Origin: Algibacter miyuki
GTDB taxonomy: Bacteria; Bacteroidota; Bacteroidia; Flavobacteriales; Flavobacteriaceae
Reading direction: 5' to 3' (one strand)
NCBI RefSeq assembly: GCF_042427745.1
Contig: NZ_JBHMFA010000005.1
Length of the DNA: 64,000 nt
The translations under genes and the position numbers were made by a program. Each line of letters opens with the position of its first letter. Position 1 is the first letter of the stretch. Shown one piece after another: positions 43,663 through 52,701 of this stretch. Under the pieces are notes generated by a model, which saw nothing but the letters and a program-made list of their open reading frames with translations, was not told the DNA's origin and did no database searches.

Positions 43663-44463
43663 CTAATCGAAAGCATAATCTACCGTTAAAGTCACACCTT
43701 TATTAAGTTCAGATTTAATATCTAACTGCGCAGCAATTAACGCTGCCCGACTTTTCATATTAATAAGACCCGAACCCTGACTTACACTTTCTAAATCAAA
43801 TCCCTTACCATCATCTTTGGCAATAATTCTTAATTTTTTCGATGTATATTCTAAAATCACATGTAGATTTTCGGCTTCGGAATATTTCACGGTATTCGAC
43901 AAAAACTCTTGAAGAATTCTAAATAGAATAATTTCATGCTTCCGGTTTTCAAACTCAATTTTATCACCAATCACCTTCAATTCCGCAGAAGCGAACTTCA
44001 TTTTATTAAGTCGGTTTAATTCATTTGAAATCGATTTTTCAAAACCAATATTCAACACCACTTCATTATTTAAAGTTTTAGAAAGCGCTCGAACTTCCGA
44101 TAAGCTTTCCCTTAAGGCTTCCGAAGTATCTTTAAATTTTTCACGAACATCGTCATCTACCTGCATTTTCAAAATACTTAATTGCATACTCGCAAAGGCC
44201 AGCAATTGCCCGACATTATCATGCAATTCCCAACCTATATTTTTAAGAGTCTGTTCCTGAGTTTCGGTTTGCGCCTGAGCAATTTCAGACTCAAAAGCTT
44301 GTTGTTGCCTAAGGTTTTCTTCTAAAAGTTTATTTTTACGTTTTAAAAACACCACAAAAAAGATGACCACTAAAGCCGTTACAATTACCAAAACAGCAAT
44401 CATATATATTATTAAATAACGCTCTGAGGCGGTTGTAGCTAATTTTTCTCCGGTTTGCACCAT
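43663..44463 (-). CDS. Sensor histidine kinase, HisKA_3 (NarX-like) type
   Basis: A 266-aa kinase with one N-terminal membrane helix (residues about 18-40), a coiled stretch, the phospho-acceptor box IGWELHDNVGQLLAFASMQL (His about residue 82), and an HATPase domain with FLSNTVKYSEA (N box) and DDGKGFDLESVSQGSGLINM (G boxes). It lacks any extracellular sensor domain. Its start overlaps the 7TM gene by 25 nt, which may supply the signal. No response regulator is adjacent. Confidence 0.88.
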   Translation of the reverse strand: MVQTGEKLATTASERYLIIYMIAVLVIVTALVVIFFVVFLKRKNKLLEENLRQQQAFESEIAQAQTETQEQTLKNIGWELHDNVGQLLAFASMQLSILKMQVDDDVREKFKDTSEALRESLSEVRALSKTLNNEVVLNIGFEKSISNELNRLNKMKFASAELKVIGDKIEFENRKHEIILFRILQEFLSNTVKYSEAENLHVILEYTSKKLRIIAKDDGKGFDLESVSQGSGLINMKSRAALIAAQLDIKSELNKGVTLTVDYAFD

Positions 44464-45143
44464 ATTAAAGCAAAAGTAAAGGTTGAATACATGGTAATAT
44501 TAGCAATTAAATAAATTTGCCATTTTAAAAAGATAAAATTCCAATCTTTATTACTCATGTATATATCATAAAAAACTAAAGGTGTAATAATGAGCCACCA
44601 AATAAAAACAGCGAAACTAATATAAAAGTTTAACGACTTATAAAAGGTTAATATCTTATCACTTTGCAACACTTCTATAAAGTAAAAAATCGTAGATATT
44701 AACACAGTAATAGCGCCAAAAACACCTATAGAAGGGAAAAAAGTAACAAAATAAGCATCCCAATGTAAAGCAATATAACTAACCGAAAAGAGAACAAAAC
44801 TAATCCCGACAGCTTTAATTATAGTCTTAAAAATGGGCGTTTTTAAAATTTTATTAAAATAAAAAGTAAAAAACACGATAGCTCCAATTTTCCAGAACAA
44901 CGTAGACCACCAATAATTTTTTCGAAACACCGTATCTTCCAAAAAGCTTAAAGGACCATCATTCCTAATATAACGCGTATAACCCGCCAAGAAATCACAA
45001 ACAGCCAAATACACCAAAAAGTATATAAAATACTTTGCATTTGTATGTTTATACTTCTTAAAAAGGATTAAACCTGTTACAGCCGCCATATTTTCTAAAA
45101 AATACGAAATGGTATTTTTATAAGCGAACAAAAATTCTTCCAT
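44439..45143 (-). CDS. Seven-helix membrane protein, possible sensor subunit
   Basis: A 234-aa protein with about seven hydrophobic segments, for example MAAVTGLILFKKY, FIYFLVYLAVCDFLAG and FIVYITPLVFYDIY-like stretches. No catalytic motif is visible. It overlaps the histidine kinase gene and lies 8 bp after the lipoprotein-like gene. Physical coupling suggests a membrane sensing partner for a kinase that itself has only one helix. Function is otherwise unknown. Confidence 0.7.
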   Translation of the reverse strand: MEEFLFAYKNTISYFLENMAAVTGLILFKKYKHTNAKYFIYFLVYLAVCDFLAGYTRYIRNDGPLSFLEDTVFRKNYWWSTLFWKIGAIVFFTFYFNKILKTPIFKTIIKAVGISFVLFSVSYIALHWDAYFVTFFPSIGVFGAITVLISTIFYFIEVLQSDKILTFYKSLNFYISFAVFIWWLIITPLVFYDIYMSNKDWNFIFLKWQIYLIANITMYSTFTFALIWCKPEKN

Positions 45144-45151
45144 ACTCGCGG

Positions 45152-45667
45152 CTATTGAGGGTAACCATCTTCACCCCCAGCAGCATCATTTAAAGGATCT
45201 ATTGGAAGAACGATATCTCCATCATCACCAAGAACATCACCTTTTAAGCTTTTAACCCCCGCTGTGTTTTTATGTCCGGTAGGCGCTATAAACAGTGTGT
45301 TTCTGTTTTTGTTACTCCCCTTACTTTTTCCGCCGTAATTACCTAAATAAACACGTAAACCAGTCATAGTATATCCTATAATTTCTGATTCTTTTTTTGC
45401 GAAATACAGATAGTCTTCTATATTTTTTAAAGTCCAAGCGCCAGATCTCATCTGTTTTCTAGAACCTTCAACCTCAATAGTCGAATCTATTTCTGTTTCA
45501 TTATATTTTTCCCAGTTAGTACTTAAATTTTCAGCTTCTATAATCGTAATAGTTCCTGTTGGATTTTCAACACCTTCATTGGCATCGGTTACTACTCTTG
45601 GACAAAAATAATACGTTATTACCGCACCGATAATAAGCCCTAAAAAAAGAGGAATTAGTTTTTTCAT
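45152..45667 (-). CDS. Exported protein of unknown function
   Basis: A 171-aa protein with an N-terminal hydrophobic anchor (LIPLFLGLIIGAVITYYFC, residues about 4-22). The soluble part is charged and Gly/Asp-rich at the C-terminus (GDVLGDDGDIVLPIDPLNDA). It heads a minus-strand operon with the 7TM protein and the histidine kinase, so it may be periplasmic and involved in signal perception (inference). No known domain was recognised. Confidence 0.7.
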   Translation of the reverse strand: MKKLIPLFLGLIIGAVITYYFCPRVVTDANEGVENPTGTITIIEAENLSTNWEKYNETEIDSTIEVEGSRKQMRSGAWTLKNIEDYLYFAKKESEIIGYTMTGLRVYLGNYGGKSKGSNKNRNTLFIAPTGHKNTAGVKSLKGDVLGDDGDIVLPIDPLNDAAGGEDGYPQ

Positions 45668-45789
45668 GTTAAAATATATGATTGGTTAGTTATTATCTCG
45701 CAAATTAATAAAAAGATTTCACGCAAATACCATTATTACCGTCAAATAACAAAAACACGAAATTCTATAAAAAAAAATCAACAAAAATC

Positions 45790-46248
45790 TTAAAGTTTTA
45801 CCACCGTAGTATGCTTCATTTCATTGATTACAAACATACTCTGCGTGCTTCCTATGTAATTAATATTAGTCAGTTTTTCTACTAAAAATGCTCTGAATGC
45901 CACCATATCCTTAACAACTACTTTTAAAAGATAGTCATACTCACCACTAACATGATAGCACTCCAAAACTTCGTTTAATTCCGCAACCTGCTTTTCAAAA
46001 CTCACCACATAATCCTGACTATGTTGCACCAGTTTTATATGACAAAACACCACGAAGTTTCGCTCAATCTTCTCCTTATTAACCAAAGCGATATAACTTT
46101 CTATAAACCCTCCTTTTTCTAGTTTTTTAATCCGCTCATAAACAGCCGTTACCGATAAATTTAATTTATTAGAAAGCGCTTTATTGGTTTGTTTACAATC
46201 GGTTTGCAGGTATTCTAGCAGTTTTTTATCTGTATTATCAAAAATCAT
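45790..46248 (-). CDS. Lrp/AsnC-family transcriptional regulator
   Basis: A 152-aa regulator. DNTDKKLLEYLQTDCKQTNK and NLSVTAVYERIKKLEKGGFI form the winged HTH (residues about 3-45). The RAM domain has CYHVSGEYDYLLKVVVKDM, containing the effector-loop Gly. It is divergent from a Cys/Met-type PLP enzyme gene (159 bp between the start codons), a common arrangement in which the Lrp protein responds to an amino acid and controls the enzyme. That link is inference. Confidence 0.93.
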   Translation of the reverse strand: MIFDNTDKKLLEYLQTDCKQTNKALSNKLNLSVTAVYERIKKLEKGGFIESYIALVNKEKIERNFVVFCHIKLVQHSQDYVVSFEKQVAELNEVLECYHVSGEYDYLLKVVVKDMVAFRAFLVEKLTNINYIGSTQSMFVINEMKHTTVVKL

Positions 46249-46353
46249 ATTAGAAAATTTTTCGTTTAAATATCTTACAAATTACAATTTACCATTTTTA
46301 AAACTAATAATTAACTATAAAATAGATTTATAAACTATAAATAAGATACTCCA

Positions 46354-46384
46354 TTGTTTTTAAAACTAATAAAACTGAACTTTG
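46354..46384 (+). promoter_or_regulatory. Probable promoter of the Cys/Met PLP enzyme gene
   Basis: TTG (46354-46356), a 20-bp spacer and GAACTTTG (46377-46384), one mismatch from TAnnTTTG. The TTG could be misread as a start codon, but the ATG at 46408 follows the predicted transcript start. Confidence 0.5.
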
Positions 46385-46407
46385 TAAAAACACTCAATAT
46401 AACATCT

Positions 46408-47607
46408 ATGACATTTAAACCCGCAAACCACATACAGGATTTACAATATTTTGGTGAATTCGGAGGCGTAAACCCTTCTATTTCCGACTCATCAACTTAC
46501 ACTTTTTTATCAGCAAAAACCATGTTTGACACCTTTGAAGGTAATGCAGATGGCTGCTATTTATACACAAGACATTCCTCCCCTTCTAACTTATATTTAG
46601 GCGAAGCTTTAGCCGCGATGGAAGGCACCGAAACAGCCAACGTTACTGCGTCTGGTATGGGAGCAATTACTGCGGTTTTACTACAACTCTGCGGAAACAA
46701 CGACCATATTGTATCTAGCAGAACCATTTACGGTGGCACTTATGCGTTTCTGAAGAATTTCACACCTCGATTTAATATTAAAACGAGCTTTGTCGATATC
46801 ACAAACTTAGCCGCTGTTGAAGCATCTATTACTAAAAACACTAAGGTTCTATATTGTGAAGCCGTTAGCAATCCGCTTTTAGAAGTAGCCGATATTAAAA
46901 GCTTAGCAGCACTTGCCAAAAAACACAATTTAAAACTAGTGGTTGACAATACCTTTTCACCGCTTTCTATTTCGCCCGCCATTTTAGGTGTTGATGTCGT
47001 AATACACAGTTTAACAAAATTTATAAATGGCTCTAGCGATACTGTTGGTGGCGTGGTTTGCGGCACACAAGAATTTATAAACGATTTACGAAATGTAAAC
47101 ACTGGAGCAGCTATGCTTTTAGGCGCTACAATGGATAGCTTGCGAGCGGCTTCTATTTTGAAAAACCTAAGAACTTTACATATAAGAATGCAGCAACACA
47201 GTAAAAACGCACTTTATTTAGCTGAAAAATTTCAGGCTATCGGACTTAAAACGGTCTATCCTGGATTAAGTTCGCACCCATCACATCAAGCTTACAAAAA
47301 CATGATGAATGAAGATTATGGTTTTGGAGGTTTACTTACTGTAGATGCCGGTTCTGCCGAAAAAGCAAATGCTTTAATGGAATTAATGCAACATAAAAAC
47401 TTAGGCTATTTAGCCGTAAGTCTTGGTTTTTACAAAACACTCTTTAGCGCGCCAAGCAGTTCTACATCCTCCGAAATACCTGTAGACGAACAAAAAGAAA
47501 TGGGACTAACCGACGGTTTAATACGTTTTTCAATAGGTTTAGATAGCGATATCGAACGTAGTTTTGAAACGATGAAAGCCTGTATGATGGAAGTTGGAAT
47601 ATTATAA
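46408..47607 (+). CDS. Cys/Met-metabolism PLP-dependent enzyme (methionine gamma-lyase/cystathionine gamma-synthase family)
   Basis: A 399-aa fold-type-I PLP enzyme starting at the ATG at 46408. LYTRHSSPS is the Y.R phosphate-binding element, ASGMGAITAVLLQL the PLP-stacking region, LVVDNTFSPL carries the PLP Asp, and IHSLTKFINGSSDTVGG the Schiff-base lysine (TK). Family members cleave or form C-S bonds in methionine, homocysteine or cystathionine. Specific activity cannot be deduced. It is divergent from an Lrp regulator and followed by a strong terminator. Confidence 0.88.
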   Translation: MTFKPANHIQDLQYFGEFGGVNPSISDSSTYTFLSAKTMFDTFEGNADGCYLYTRHSSPSNLYLGEALAAMEGTETANVTASGMGAITAVLLQLCGNNDHIVSSRTIYGGTYAFLKNFTPRFNIKTSFVDITNLAAVEASITKNTKVLYCEAVSNPLLEVADIKSLAALAKKHNLKLVVDNTFSPLSISPAILGVDVVIHSLTKFINGSSDTVGGVVCGTQEFINDLRNVNTGAAMLLGATMDSLRAASILKNLRTLHIRMQQHSKNALYLAEKFQAIGLKTVYPGLSSHPSHQAYKNMMNEDYGFGGLLTVDAGSAEKANALMELMQHKNLGYLAVSLGFYKTLFSAPSSSTSSEIPVDEQKEMGLTDGLIRFSIGLDSDIERSFETMKACMMEVGIL

Positions 47608-47678
47608 GTGAGACACTAAAAGAACTTTAATAATTAACAATATAGCTGGAATGTTATTTTTTTTCTTACAGAATTCTC

Positions 47679-47723
47679 AAAAGCTTTTTTGAATCTTAAT
47701 AAAACTTTCAAAAAAGCTTTTTT
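47679..47723. terminator. Bidirectional intrinsic terminator between convergent genes
   Basis: AAAAGCTTTTTTGAA pairs with TTCAAAAAAGCTTTT over a 13-nt loop, with a T-run on the plus strand. It serves the PLP enzyme gene and possibly pcm, which ends at 47725. Confidence 0.85.
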
Positions 47724-47724
47724 C

Positions 47725-48366
47725 CTAATTCTTATCTTCCAATAACGGTACAAAACGAAATTCACCAAGTTCCTCTTTTTCAAATTCCTTTGGACCTTTT
47801 CTAACAAAAAGTGTCATAATTTGTACATCATCACCTACTGGAATCACAAGCCTGCCTCCTATTTTCAACTGACTTAATAAAGGTCTCGGTACAAAAGGCG
47901 CTCCAGCCGTTACAATAATACTATCAAAAGGCGCTTCGGCTTTCAAGCCAATATAACCATCTCCAAAAATGAGTTTTTTAGGTCTATACCCCAATTTAGG
48001 TAAAAACTTACTGGTTTTTTTAAAGAGTTCATTTTGGCGCTCTATACTGTATACTTTAGCACCCAATTCGCACAGCACAGCGGTTTGATAACCACTACCT
48101 GTACCAATTTCCAACACCTTGTGTCCTGGCTTAATTTGCATTAATTCACTCTGAAAAGCCACGGTATAAGGTTGCGAAATGGTTTGATCGGCACCAATTG
48201 GAAACGCTTTATCTTGGTATGCATGATTTAAAAATCCGGAATCCATAAACAAATGGCGTGGAATTTTACCAACAGCCGCCAAAACACCTGTGTGCGTTAT
48301 GCCTTTGTTTTTTAACACATTAACCAATTGCTGTCTTAATCCGTGATGTCTAAAAGTGTCTTTCAA
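47725..48366 (-). CDS. pcm: Protein-L-isoaspartate O-methyltransferase
   Basis: A 213-aa SAM-dependent methyltransferase that repairs isoaspartyl residues. QTISQPYTVAFQSELM is the substrate-side motif, LEIGTGSGYQTAVLCELG the SAM-binding motif I, IIVTAGAPFVPRPL motif II, and GGRLVIPVG motif III. Length is normal. It is the minus-strand partner of a convergent pair with the PLP enzyme and is divergent from the Gfo/Idh gene. Confidence 0.95.
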   Translation of the reverse strand: MKDTFRHHGLRQQLVNVLKNKGITHTGVLAAVGKIPRHLFMDSGFLNHAYQDKAFPIGADQTISQPYTVAFQSELMQIKPGHKVLEIGTGSGYQTAVLCELGAKVYSIERQNELFKKTSKFLPKLGYRPKKLIFGDGYIGLKAEAPFDSIIVTAGAPFVPRPLLSQLKIGGRLVIPVGDDVQIMTLFVRKGPKEFEKEELGEFRFVPLLEDKN

Positions 48367-48481
48367 TGCGTGCGAAGTTTTACAGGGTTAAAATTAGTCA
48401 AAGATTTCAAAGGGTAAAACTATTTTTGAAGATTTTATTTTTAACAAGAATCCAATAAAATTTTAAGCCCAAAGAAGCACA

Positions 48482-48507
48482 TTGAAGTTCTAAATATGTT
48501 ATTTTTG
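48482..48507 (+). promoter_or_regulatory. Probable promoter of the Gfo/Idh/MocA gene
   Basis: TTG (48482-48484), a short 15-bp spacer and an exact TATTTTTG (48500-48507), 17 bp before the ATG at 48524. Confidence 0.5.
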
Positions 48508-48523
48508 TTAAAAACCTATAATT

Positions 48524-49483
48524 ATGCTAAACGCTGGAGTACTTGGTGCTGGACATCTTGGAAAAATTCATTTAAGACTTCTTAATCAATCAGAAAAATA
48601 TAATCTTGTCGGGTTTTATGATGCCGATGAAGCTAACGGAAAACGTGTAGAAGCCGAGTTTGGCTACAAGTTTTTCAGCTCAATAGACGACCTTATAGAC
48701 GCTGTAGATATGGTGGATATTGTAACGCCAACACTATCGCATTACGATTGCGCCAAGCAAGCTATAGCAAAAGGAAAGCATGTTTTTATTGAAAAGCCAA
48801 TTACCAATACCGTTGAAGAAGCGGAACACATTAGAACACTTTTAGCTGAACATAATTTACGCGGACAAGTAGGTCATGTAGAACGCTTTAATCCCGCTTA
48901 TTTAGCCGTTAAAGACGAGATAAAATCACCCATGTTTATTGAAACGCATCGTTTGGCAGAATTTAACCCACGAGGCACCGATGTTCCTGTGGTATTAGAT
49001 TTAATGATACACGATATCGATATTATTTTAAGCATTGTAAAATCTAAAGTAAAGCACATTTCAGCAAGTGGTGTTTCAGTAATTAGTGATACGCCCGATA
49101 TTGCAAATGCACGTTTAGAGTTTGAAAATGGCTGCGTTGCCAACTTAACAGCGAGTCGTATTTCACTTAAAAAAATGCGTAAAGCCCGCTTCTTTCAAAA
49201 GGACGCTTATATTTCGGTAGATTTTCTAGAAAAGAAATGTGAAGTAGTTAAAATGAAGGATGCTCCTGAAAATCCTGGCGATTTCGATATGGTTTTACAA
49301 AATGCAGAAGGCGTAAAAAAGCAAATCTATTTTGATAGTCCAAAAGTTGCCGATAATAATTCTATTTTAGATGAATTAAACACGTTTGCCGACGCCATAA
49401 ACACCAACACAACACCTGTAGTTACCTTACACGACGGTACAGAAGCGCTACGTGTGGCTAACAGAATTATTGACTGCTTTTAA
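48524..49483 (+). CDS. Gfo/Idh/MocA-family NAD(P)-dependent oxidoreductase
   Basis: A 319-aa dehydrogenase. GVLGAGHLGKIHLRLL is the Rossmann start (residues about 5-20), FIEKPITNTVEEAE holds the conserved EKP lysine, and VGHVERFNPAY is the second-domain entry. The family oxidises or reduces sugars, inositols or related nucleotides. Substrate unknown. It lies 57 bp before the 3-hydroxyacyl-CoA dehydrogenase gene on the same strand. Confidence 0.88.
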   Translation: MLNAGVLGAGHLGKIHLRLLNQSEKYNLVGFYDADEANGKRVEAEFGYKFFSSIDDLIDAVDMVDIVTPTLSHYDCAKQAIAKGKHVFIEKPITNTVEEAEHIRTLLAEHNLRGQVGHVERFNPAYLAVKDEIKSPMFIETHRLAEFNPRGTDVPVVLDLMIHDIDIILSIVKSKVKHISASGVSVISDTPDIANARLEFENGCVANLTASRISLKKMRKARFFQKDAYISVDFLEKKCEVVKMKDAPENPGDFDMVLQNAEGVKKQIYFDSPKVADNNSILDELNTFADAINTNTTPVVTLHDGTEALRVANRIIDCF

Positions 49484-49540
49484 TTTAAAAACGGCTTAAT
49501 ACCTTTCCGCTTTAGCGAAAACTAAAAACTGATTCTTTTT

Positions 49541-50428
49541 ATGAAAAACATTGCAGTAATTGGCGCAGGAACTATGGGTAATGGTATTGCGCATAGCTTT
49601 GCACAAAGCGGATTTACAGTGAATTTAATAGACATTAGCGATGCTGCTTTAAAACGTGGTTTAAATACGATTTCGAAGAATTTAGACCGTATGGTTGCTA
49701 AAGAAAAAATTTCAGAAACGGATAAGACCAATACTTTATCAAATATCAGCACCTTTACTTCTATTCCTGAAGGTGTAAAAAATAGCGACCTAGTTATTGA
49801 AGCTGCCACTGAAAACCTGAGCTTAAAGCTAAAAATTTTTAAACAGTTAGATGAAGCTACTTCCAAAAACACCATTTTAGCCACCAATACGTCTTCTATT
49901 TCTATTACTGAAATTGCAGCAGTAACTTCTAAACCCGATTTGGTTATTGGCATGCACTTCATGAATCCAGTGCCTATTATGACTTTAGTTGAAATAATCC
50001 GCGGTTACAATACCAGCGACGAAACCACTAAAACCATTATGAATCTGTCGGAAACTTTAGGCAAAACCCCCGTAGAAGTTAACGATTACCCTGGCTTTGT
50101 GGCTAACCGTATTTTAATACCCATGTTAAACGAATCTATAGAAACACTATACAACGGTGTTGCTGGCGTTACTGAAATTGACACCGTTATGAAACTCGGC
50201 ATGGCACACCCTATGGGGCCATTACAGCTGGCTGATTTTATTGGCTTAGATGTTTGTTTATCCATATTAAACGTGATGTATAACGGTTTTAAAAACCCCA
50301 AATACGCGCCGTGCCCATTATTAGTAAATATGGTTAACGCAGGAAAATTAGGTATTAAATCCGGTGAAGGTTTTTATGATTATTCGGAAAACAGAAAGGC
50401 AGAGACTGTTTCTAAGCAATTTTCTTAA
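49541..50428 (+). CDS. 3-hydroxybutyryl-CoA dehydrogenase
   Basis: A 295-aa enzyme. IAVIGAGTMGNGIAHSFAQSG is the NAD fold; Glu/His active-site residues are expected in LVIEAATEN and GMHFMNPVPIMTLVEI, where HFMNP replaces the usual HFFNP. VNDYPGFVANRIL opens the C-terminal domain. It interconverts acetoacetyl-CoA and 3-hydroxybutyryl-CoA. Size fits the short single-function Hbd class. No other fatty-acid genes adjoin it. Confidence 0.92.
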   Translation: MKNIAVIGAGTMGNGIAHSFAQSGFTVNLIDISDAALKRGLNTISKNLDRMVAKEKISETDKTNTLSNISTFTSIPEGVKNSDLVIEAATENLSLKLKIFKQLDEATSKNTILATNTSSISITEIAAVTSKPDLVIGMHFMNPVPIMTLVEIIRGYNTSDETTKTIMNLSETLGKTPVEVNDYPGFVANRILIPMLNESIETLYNGVAGVTEIDTVMKLGMAHPMGPLQLADFIGLDVCLSILNVMYNGFKNPKYAPCPLLVNMVNAGKLGIKSGEGFYDYSENRKAETVSKQFS

Positions 50429-50533
50429 AGGAATAATCAAACTCAATCTGTTTTACTTTGAACAAATAAAATGAAGCATCGGTTTCCAAACTAAGCGATA
50501 CAAAAAATTAAAAGAAATTATTAAAAACGCAGC

Positions 50534-51196
50534 ATGAGTATTAGCAACAACCTTAAACAAATAAAAGCAACACTCCCCGACCACGTTACTCTTGTAGCGG
50601 TTTCAAAAACCAAACCTATCCCGGATTTAATGGAAGCCTACGAAAACGGACAGCGTATTTTTGGAGAGAATAAAATCCAAGATATGGCCGATAAATTTGA
50701 AGCCATGCCAAAAGATATTCAATGGCATATGATCGGGCATGTACAGCGCAATAAAGTAAAATACATGGCGTCTTTTGTAGCTTTAATTCATGGTGTTGAC
50801 AACTACAAACTACTAGAAGAAATAAACAAACAAGGCGAAAAACACAATAGAACAATCAATTGTTTGCTTCAAATAAAAATAGCTTCGGAAGATTCAAAAT
50901 TTGGCATGTCGCCTACTTTAGCTTCTGAAATTCTTCAATCTCAAGATTTTTCAACCTTAAAAAACATTCAAATTACTGGTGTTATGGGCATGGCGAGTTT
51001 TACTGAAGATGAGCAGCAAGTGGAAACTGAATTCAAGCTTTTAAAATCTACTTTTGATAATTTAAAAGAATTAAACACCAATAAATCAGTGTTTAACACT
51101 ATTTCCATGGGAATGAGTGGCGATTATAAATTAGCAATTCAATCAGGAAGCACAATGGTTCGCGTTGGAAGTAGTATATTTGGTACTAGAAGTTAG
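50534..51196 (+). CDS. YggS-family PLP homeostasis protein
   Basis: A 220-aa alanine-racemase-like single-domain protein. VTLVAVSKTKP contains the PLP lysine (about residue 25), FGENKIQDMADKFE follows, and WHMIGHVQRNKVKYM and SMGMSGDYKLAIQSGSTMVRVG are family signatures. It binds pyridoxal 5'-phosphate and helps keep the cell's vitamin B6 pool balanced, without known catalysis. Length is typical. Its gene follows hbd by 105 bp. Confidence 0.95.
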   Translation: MSISNNLKQIKATLPDHVTLVAVSKTKPIPDLMEAYENGQRIFGENKIQDMADKFEAMPKDIQWHMIGHVQRNKVKYMASFVALIHGVDNYKLLEEINKQGEKHNRTINCLLQIKIASEDSKFGMSPTLASEILQSQDFSTLKNIQITGVMGMASFTEDEQQVETEFKLLKSTFDNLKELNTNKSVFNTISMGMSGDYKLAIQSGSTMVRVGSSIFGTRS

Positions 51197-51334
51197 CACT
51201 TTAAATCGAAAAAACAAGCCGTTCACAACCAGTCTGTTTTTAGTTTATAAAAAGAACATTGCTAACCCTAAGTACAGTAAAAAATCAACAAAAATAACCT
51301 TTAAGCGTTATTTATTAACTTATAATTCAACCCT

Positions 51335-52699
51335 TTGTACGCAATAGTAGACATTGAAACCACTGGTGGAAAATTTAACGAAGAAGGCATAACTGAAATT
51401 GCCATTTACAAATTCGATGGCCACGAGGTTGTCGATCAATTTATAAGCCTTGTAAACCCAGAACGCGAAATTCAACCTTTTGTAGTCAACCTAACCGGCA
51501 TAAACAGTAAAATGCTAACGCATGCACCAAAGTTTTACGAAGTTGCTAAACGTATCATAGAAATTACCGAAGATTGTATTCTAGTGGCTCATAATGCACA
51601 ATTTGATTATCGAATTTTAGGTACAGAATTTAGACGCTTAGGCTACGACTACAAACGAAAAACACTTTGTACGGTAGAATTATCTAAAGATTTAATCCCA
51701 GACCAAGCCTCTTATAGTTTAGGCAAGCTAGTACGCTCGCTTGGCATCCCGGTTACGGACAGGCACCGTGCTTCTGGCGATGCTTTGGCTACGGTAAAAC
51801 TGTTTAAACTTTTACTCGCTAAAGACACGAGTAAAACTATTATTCAGAAATCTATTAAGCTAGGTGCAAAAAACAAATTGGACTCCAAATTTTTAAATAT
51901 TTTAGATGGATTACCATCCATTACAGGAGTTTACTATATCCACAACGCCGAAGGTGATATTATTTATATCGGTAAAAGCAATAACATTAAAAAACGCCTA
52001 AATCAACATTTCACGGCTACCAATTCTAAATCTAAAAAGATACAGAAATTAGTAAGCGCTGTAACTTACGAAGCTACAGGTAGCGAACTTGTTGCACTTC
52101 TTAAAGAAAGTGAAGAAATAAAACGCAATAAACCGCTTTTCAACAAAGCTTTACGTCGATCTAAATTTACTCACGCTTTATATTCTTTTATAGATGAAAA
52201 CAAATACATTAATTTAAAAATTGATGTGGCCGACGGACGTAAAAAAAACATTACCACATTCGCAAATATTCAAAGCGGAAAGAGTTTTATCATGAACGCT
52301 GTGGAAGAGTTTAATCTCTGCCAAAAACTCAGTGGCATCTACAAAACAAAAACAAGTTGTTTTAGCTACGATGTTAAAAATTGTGAAGGTGCTTGCATTC
52401 AAAAAGAAGCGCCAGAATTGTACAATAAACGTGTAAATGCTTTAATTGAAAAAAACAGTTGCAACAATAAAAACATGGTTATTATTGATAGAGGTCGCGA
52501 AGTTGATGAACGTAGCGCTGTTTTAATAGAAAACGGTGTTTTTAAAGGACTTGGATTTGTTAATCTAAACTATCAAATTAACAATATTGATGTATTAGAA
52601 TCCATTATCACTCCCATGGAAAACAATAGAGATGCCCAGCATATTATTAAAAATTACATCCGCAAAAACAAACGTCTAAAAATAATCAACTTCGACTAA
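51335..52699 (+). CDS. DnaQ-type exonuclease fused to GIY-YIG endonuclease, with UvrC-like cysteines
   Basis: A 454-aa fusion starting at TTG (51335); an in-frame stop lies 10 bp upstream, so no ATG is available. Residues 1-160 form a DEDDh exonuclease (VDIETTGG with Asp6/Glu8, HNAQFD and HRASGDALAT). Residues about 195-275 form a GIY-YIG nuclease (GVYYIHNAEGDIIYIGKSNN). A later segment with four cysteines (LCQ...SC...NC.GAC, about residues 328-353) looks like the iron-sulfur motif of UvrC. A repair role in excising damage is likely. Two residues before the next gene start it ends. Confidence 0.88.
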   Translation: MYAIVDIETTGGKFNEEGITEIAIYKFDGHEVVDQFISLVNPEREIQPFVVNLTGINSKMLTHAPKFYEVAKRIIEITEDCILVAHNAQFDYRILGTEFRRLGYDYKRKTLCTVELSKDLIPDQASYSLGKLVRSLGIPVTDRHRASGDALATVKLFKLLLAKDTSKTIIQKSIKLGAKNKLDSKFLNILDGLPSITGVYYIHNAEGDIIYIGKSNNIKKRLNQHFTATNSKSKKIQKLVSAVTYEATGSELVALLKESEEIKRNKPLFNKALRRSKFTHALYSFIDENKYINLKIDVADGRKKNITTFANIQSGKSFIMNAVEEFNLCQKLSGIYKTKTSCFSYDVKNCEGACIQKEAPELYNKRVNALIEKNSCNNKNMVIIDRGREVDERSAVLIENGVFKGLGFVNLNYQINNIDVLESIITPMENNRDAQHIIKNYIRKNKRLKIINFD

Positions 52700-52701
52700 A
52701 A

